Below, in pieces: positions 5,366 to 7,242 of a stretch of DNA of 7,242 nt (the stretch's first letter is position 1; the number at the start of each line of letters is the position of its first letter). This DNA comes from Acidobacteriota bacterium (lineage in GTDB: Bacteria > Acidobacteriota > Terriglobia > Terriglobales > Acidobacteriaceae). The stretch is from positions 1 to 7,242 of the forward strand of contig JAJYAE010000224.1 in the NCBI GenBank assembly GCA_021779695.1, read 5' to 3'. Made by a program: the position numbers and the translations under genes. Under the pieces are notes generated by a model. That model saw nothing but the letters and a program-made list of their open reading frames with translations, ran no database searches and had not been told where the DNA came from.

Positions 5366-6007
5366 CTATCCCGAAGCTGATGGCAGCTCCTTGCGGTTCA
5401 GCAAGTACACCCAACTCTTGCGCAATTTGGAAATCCCATTGCGGTCGAGCGTTGCAGTTCGAGTTCCCAGTTCGCCCCGTGGGTTCCGCCTGAAATCATC
5501 GGTTGTTACGTGGCCCAAATATATTTCTGTAAAAGTCAGCGGCTTCCGGTTGATAGCCGGCTCGGTATCGCCGTCGATATCGTAAACGAAAACACACATC
5601 CACTGCTCGCGAGCGCCATGCGTGTCTACCGCTCCACCGGACTTCCTTGTCGTCTTGATTTCCACACCTTCGATACCTGATTGGACACTGTCATTCGAAT
5701 AGACACCCTGCAGAAGCAAGTCAGGATGCCCATTGAAATACCTGTTCTGGACAAGGGTCCGTGAATGTTTTGCAAGGCTAGCCGTCAACATGTCTGAGAG
5801 GAGTCCTGACATAATTGCGGGACGCAGAGTATCGTCCAATCGCTTAAGCCCCTTGCTTATGAGCAGAAGGTTCACGTCGTAGAAAAAGTCGTAGACGTCC
5901 TGCATCGCCAGCTCAAAATCCTTAAGTCGAAGCTCAAACGGCATCTCCGCGCTTTGGTTGAAGTTTCTGGGGTCTGGCTGATTTCGAACTATTTGAACGT
6001 CACTCAT
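5366..6007 (-). CDS. Probable Type II restriction endonuclease, PD-(D/E)XK fold
   Basis: A 213-residue protein. The evidence for a nuclease is the catalytic pattern GHPD (Pro95-Asp96), 19 residues, then Glu116-Ile-Lys118 (GVEIKTTRK), which is the PD-(D/E)XK arrangement for metal-dependent DNA cleavage. The conserved-looking surroundings (GGAVDTHGAREQWMCVFVYDI and GELGTRTATL) probably contribute to the core and DNA contacts (inference). Size and position directly behind a DNA methyltransferase fit a Type II enzyme that cuts unmethylated copies of the methylase's target. Its ATG shares bases with the methylase stop (ATGA), and there is only a weak ribosome binding site, so translation is probably coupled to that of the methylase. 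I cannot assign the cleavage site or a named family. The gene looks intact, without internal stops. Confidence 0.75.
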   Translation of the reverse strand: MSDVQIVRNQPDPRNFNQSAEMPFELRLKDFELAMQDVYDFFYDVNLLLISKGLKRLDDTLRPAIMSGLLSDMLTASLAKHSRTLVQNRYFNGHPDLLLQGVYSNDSVQSGIEGVEIKTTRKSGGAVDTHGAREQWMCVFVYDIDGDTEPAINRKPLTFTEIYLGHVTTDDFRRNPRGELGTRTATLDRNGISKLRKSWVYLLNRKELPSASG

Positions 6008-7017
6008 TCCGCGCGCACCTGTAGCATTGACAAGGCCCGGAAGGCTTTTCTCGCCATTGAAAAATATTCGGCATCAGAATCCGTGCCTAGCGATAGATAG
6101 CCGACAGCTTCTGCTGCGGCTAGTGTCGAACCCGACCCAGCGAAGGGGTCATACACGATTCCGATGCCAAGTGGCAGTGCAGCGCGAACGACTTTGCGCA
6201 GGAATCTCTGGGGCTTTAAAGATGGATGCGGTGCGATGTCCTTTTCCGGGCTTCGGGTTGGTGAGCAGGAGATTACGTCTTTGAACGGCTCATCGTCTCC
6301 GACGCGTCGGAGCCCCCCGGTACCCCACTCGCGTAAATTCTCCGCGACTGTGCCGTCAAACGGTTTGCGAAAGACGCCCCACGGTTCCCAGCATGATCTC
6401 GGCATAACCGTTACGTCTGTGAATTCCTCCTCTGCTCCCTTGGGCCTATCACCACCTCGTAGCGTCTGAACGAGCCGGATGACCTCACCGCGCTTCTCGA
6501 ATCCCGCTTCCATGAAAGCGTGAAAAGTCATCGTGGAAACCAAGGGGTTCGAAGCGATGAAGACATGCCCACCTGGGACGAGCGCTTTGAGTAAGCCATA
6601 CGCCACAGAGGTGAAGAACCCGTGTAGATTCAAGATTTCTTCTTTCGAGAGCACCGTAAATCGAGGGAGGGGCTTGCGCTTTGCTCCATCGAAGCTCGGC
6701 GGGATGCGCCAGATGCCTCCGTGACCTTTCCGTAGCTTTGAGTGGTTCTTCTCGTCGTACTCAACCATGCCATATGGCGGATCTGTAACGACGGCATGTA
6801 TCGAATTCGGCGGGAGATCGGCCAGCCACCTGAGCACATCGCTTTGAATGAAAGTTGCCCGTTCGGACAGGTGGTTACGCGGCTGCATTCCTATAGTGCG
6901 TGCGGCCCGCCAGAGCGTTTGCTCCCTCTCTCTCAGCACAGACAGCCAAACTGGATCGTTCGTCGCCCGTGTTGTTTCTAAACTTGTCGGAAATGCAATC
7001 TGGAGCGCTTGGCTCAT
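6004..7017 (-). CDS. Site-specific DNA methyltransferase, beta-type, probably N6-adenine
   Basis: A 337-residue S-adenosylmethionine-dependent methylase. The catalytic motif IV is DPPYGM (Asp79-Pro-Pro-Tyr82), followed by a middle region (about 95-260) that likely carries target recognition. The cofactor-binding motif I lies near the C-terminus as DPFAGSGST (290-298), preceded by APHPSLKPQ (262-270). This order (IV, recognition region, I) is the beta class. DPPY usually means N6-adenine methylation, but N4-cytosine cannot be excluded from the motif alone. The start at 7017 is preceded by GAGAGG (7023-7028) with five bases between. The role is protection of host DNA from the nuclease encoded directly downstream, which overlaps by four bases. 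The methylase being first in the unit suits safe establishment after transfer. No controller (C) protein gene is visible. The gene follows an aminotransferase gene in the same direction after 84 bases. Confidence 0.92.
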   Translation of the reverse strand: MSQALQIAFPTSLETTRATNDPVWLSVLREREQTLWRAARTIGMQPRNHLSERATFIQSDVLRWLADLPPNSIHAVVTDPPYGMVEYDEKNHSKLRKGHGGIWRIPPSFDGAKRKPLPRFTVLSKEEILNLHGFFTSVAYGLLKALVPGGHVFIASNPLVSTMTFHAFMEAGFEKRGEVIRLVQTLRGGDRPKGAEEEFTDVTVMPRSCWEPWGVFRKPFDGTVAENLREWGTGGLRRVGDDEPFKDVISCSPTRSPEKDIAPHPSLKPQRFLRKVVRAALPLGIGIVYDPFAGSGSTLAAAEAVGYLSLGTDSDAEYFSMARKAFRALSMLQVRAE

Positions 7018-7101
7018 TGCGACCTCTCAGCCTTTGCCGGATCCATTCGCTTTGAAGGGACATCCACAGTCTAGTTCAAACGAGAGGGAAAGGGAGTCTC
7101 C

Positions 7102-7242
7102 TTACGACACAGGTATGCCCTTCGCCAGCATCTGCTTGATTCCTCGCAGCGCTTGTCTTGTTCGTTCTTCGTTTTCGATGAGGGAGAAGCGGACGTGGTT
7201 GTCGCCGTAGTCGCCGAAGCCGATGCCGGGGGAGACGGCTAC
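7102..7242 (-). CDS. alaC: AlaC-type PLP-dependent aminotransferase, C-terminal 46 residues
   Basis: The frame enters from the right edge and ends at TAA (7102-7104). The peptide begins [20 protein letters not shown] and continues [19 protein letters not shown], which closely matches the C-terminus of AlaC, the glutamate-pyruvate aminotransferase that makes alanine; related LL-diaminopimelate and aspartate aminotransferases look similar here. The Arg in HVRFS corresponds to the conserved Arg that holds the substrate carboxylate in fold-type I aminotransferases. Only the last tenth or so of the gene is in view, so activity cannot be judged. It is probably a resident chromosomal gene next to which the restriction-modification module sits. 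Confidence 0.85.
   Translation of the reverse strand, partial: VAVSPGIGFGDYGDNHVRFSLIENEERTRQALRGIKQMLAKGIPVS

Noticed and set aside
4517..5380. Plus-strand 287-codon frame across the convergent gap and ribbon-helix-helix gene
   Set aside because: It runs antisense to a clear ribbon-helix-helix gene and through repeats and the G tract, with no coherent protein.
7018..7101. Promoter for the methylase in the 84-base gap
   Set aside because: TTGAAC and TAGACT are present on the minus strand but overlap or are wrongly spaced, so no -35/-10 pair could be supported.

Overview
The window reads as a piece of accessory-rich bacterial chromosome, most plausibly from an Acidobacteriota-type genome (inference). 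The clues are an exported protein with TIG domains and NxxG-type repeats, short hairpin repeats with a CTCAGAAGC core scattered behind genes, and fairly high G+C. No rRNA, tRNA or CRISPR array is visible.

Left part (1-1653): the 3' end of an IS1595-family (ISXO2-like) transposase enters from the left edge. It is followed by a tiny ORF with a signal peptide (411-572), a terminator-like hairpin that points to the minus strand (485-518), and about 480 bp of decayed direct repeats with a period near 96 bp (600-1075). The repeats look more protein-like on the minus strand. After them come an inverted repeat (1135-1186), the first of four dispersed hairpin repeats (1251-1268) and a long leader. I see no convincing intact gene between 573 and 1653.

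Middle part (1654-4590): a secreted protein of 736 codons (signal peptide, two TIG/IPT domains, about six NxxG-like repeats) is read in one frame but cut by two in-frame stops (TAA 2593-2595, TAG 2656-2658), so it is most likely a recent pseudogene. A hairpin closes the unit at 3879-3903. A single-pass membrane protein of unknown function follows (4000-4590), perhaps made from a leaderless mRNA.

Right part (4591-7242): this is a minus-strand array, read from right to left. It starts with the C-terminal 46 residues of an AlaC-type aminotransferase. A Type II restriction-modification module follows: a beta-type DPPY DNA methyltransferase and a PD-(D/E)XK nuclease joined by an ATGA stop/start overlap. 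Last is a ParD/CopG-like ribbon-helix-helix protein with no toxin gene next to it. A perfect 9+3+9 palindrome directly in front of its ribosome binding site is the likely autoregulatory operator. Dispersed hairpin repeats sit behind three of the genes here, and one copy supplies the last six codons and stop codon of the ribbon-helix-helix gene.

The most useful points for follow-up are the restriction-modification pair (target unknown), the solitary antitoxin-like regulator with its operator, the dispersed hairpin family, and the decayed repeat block.
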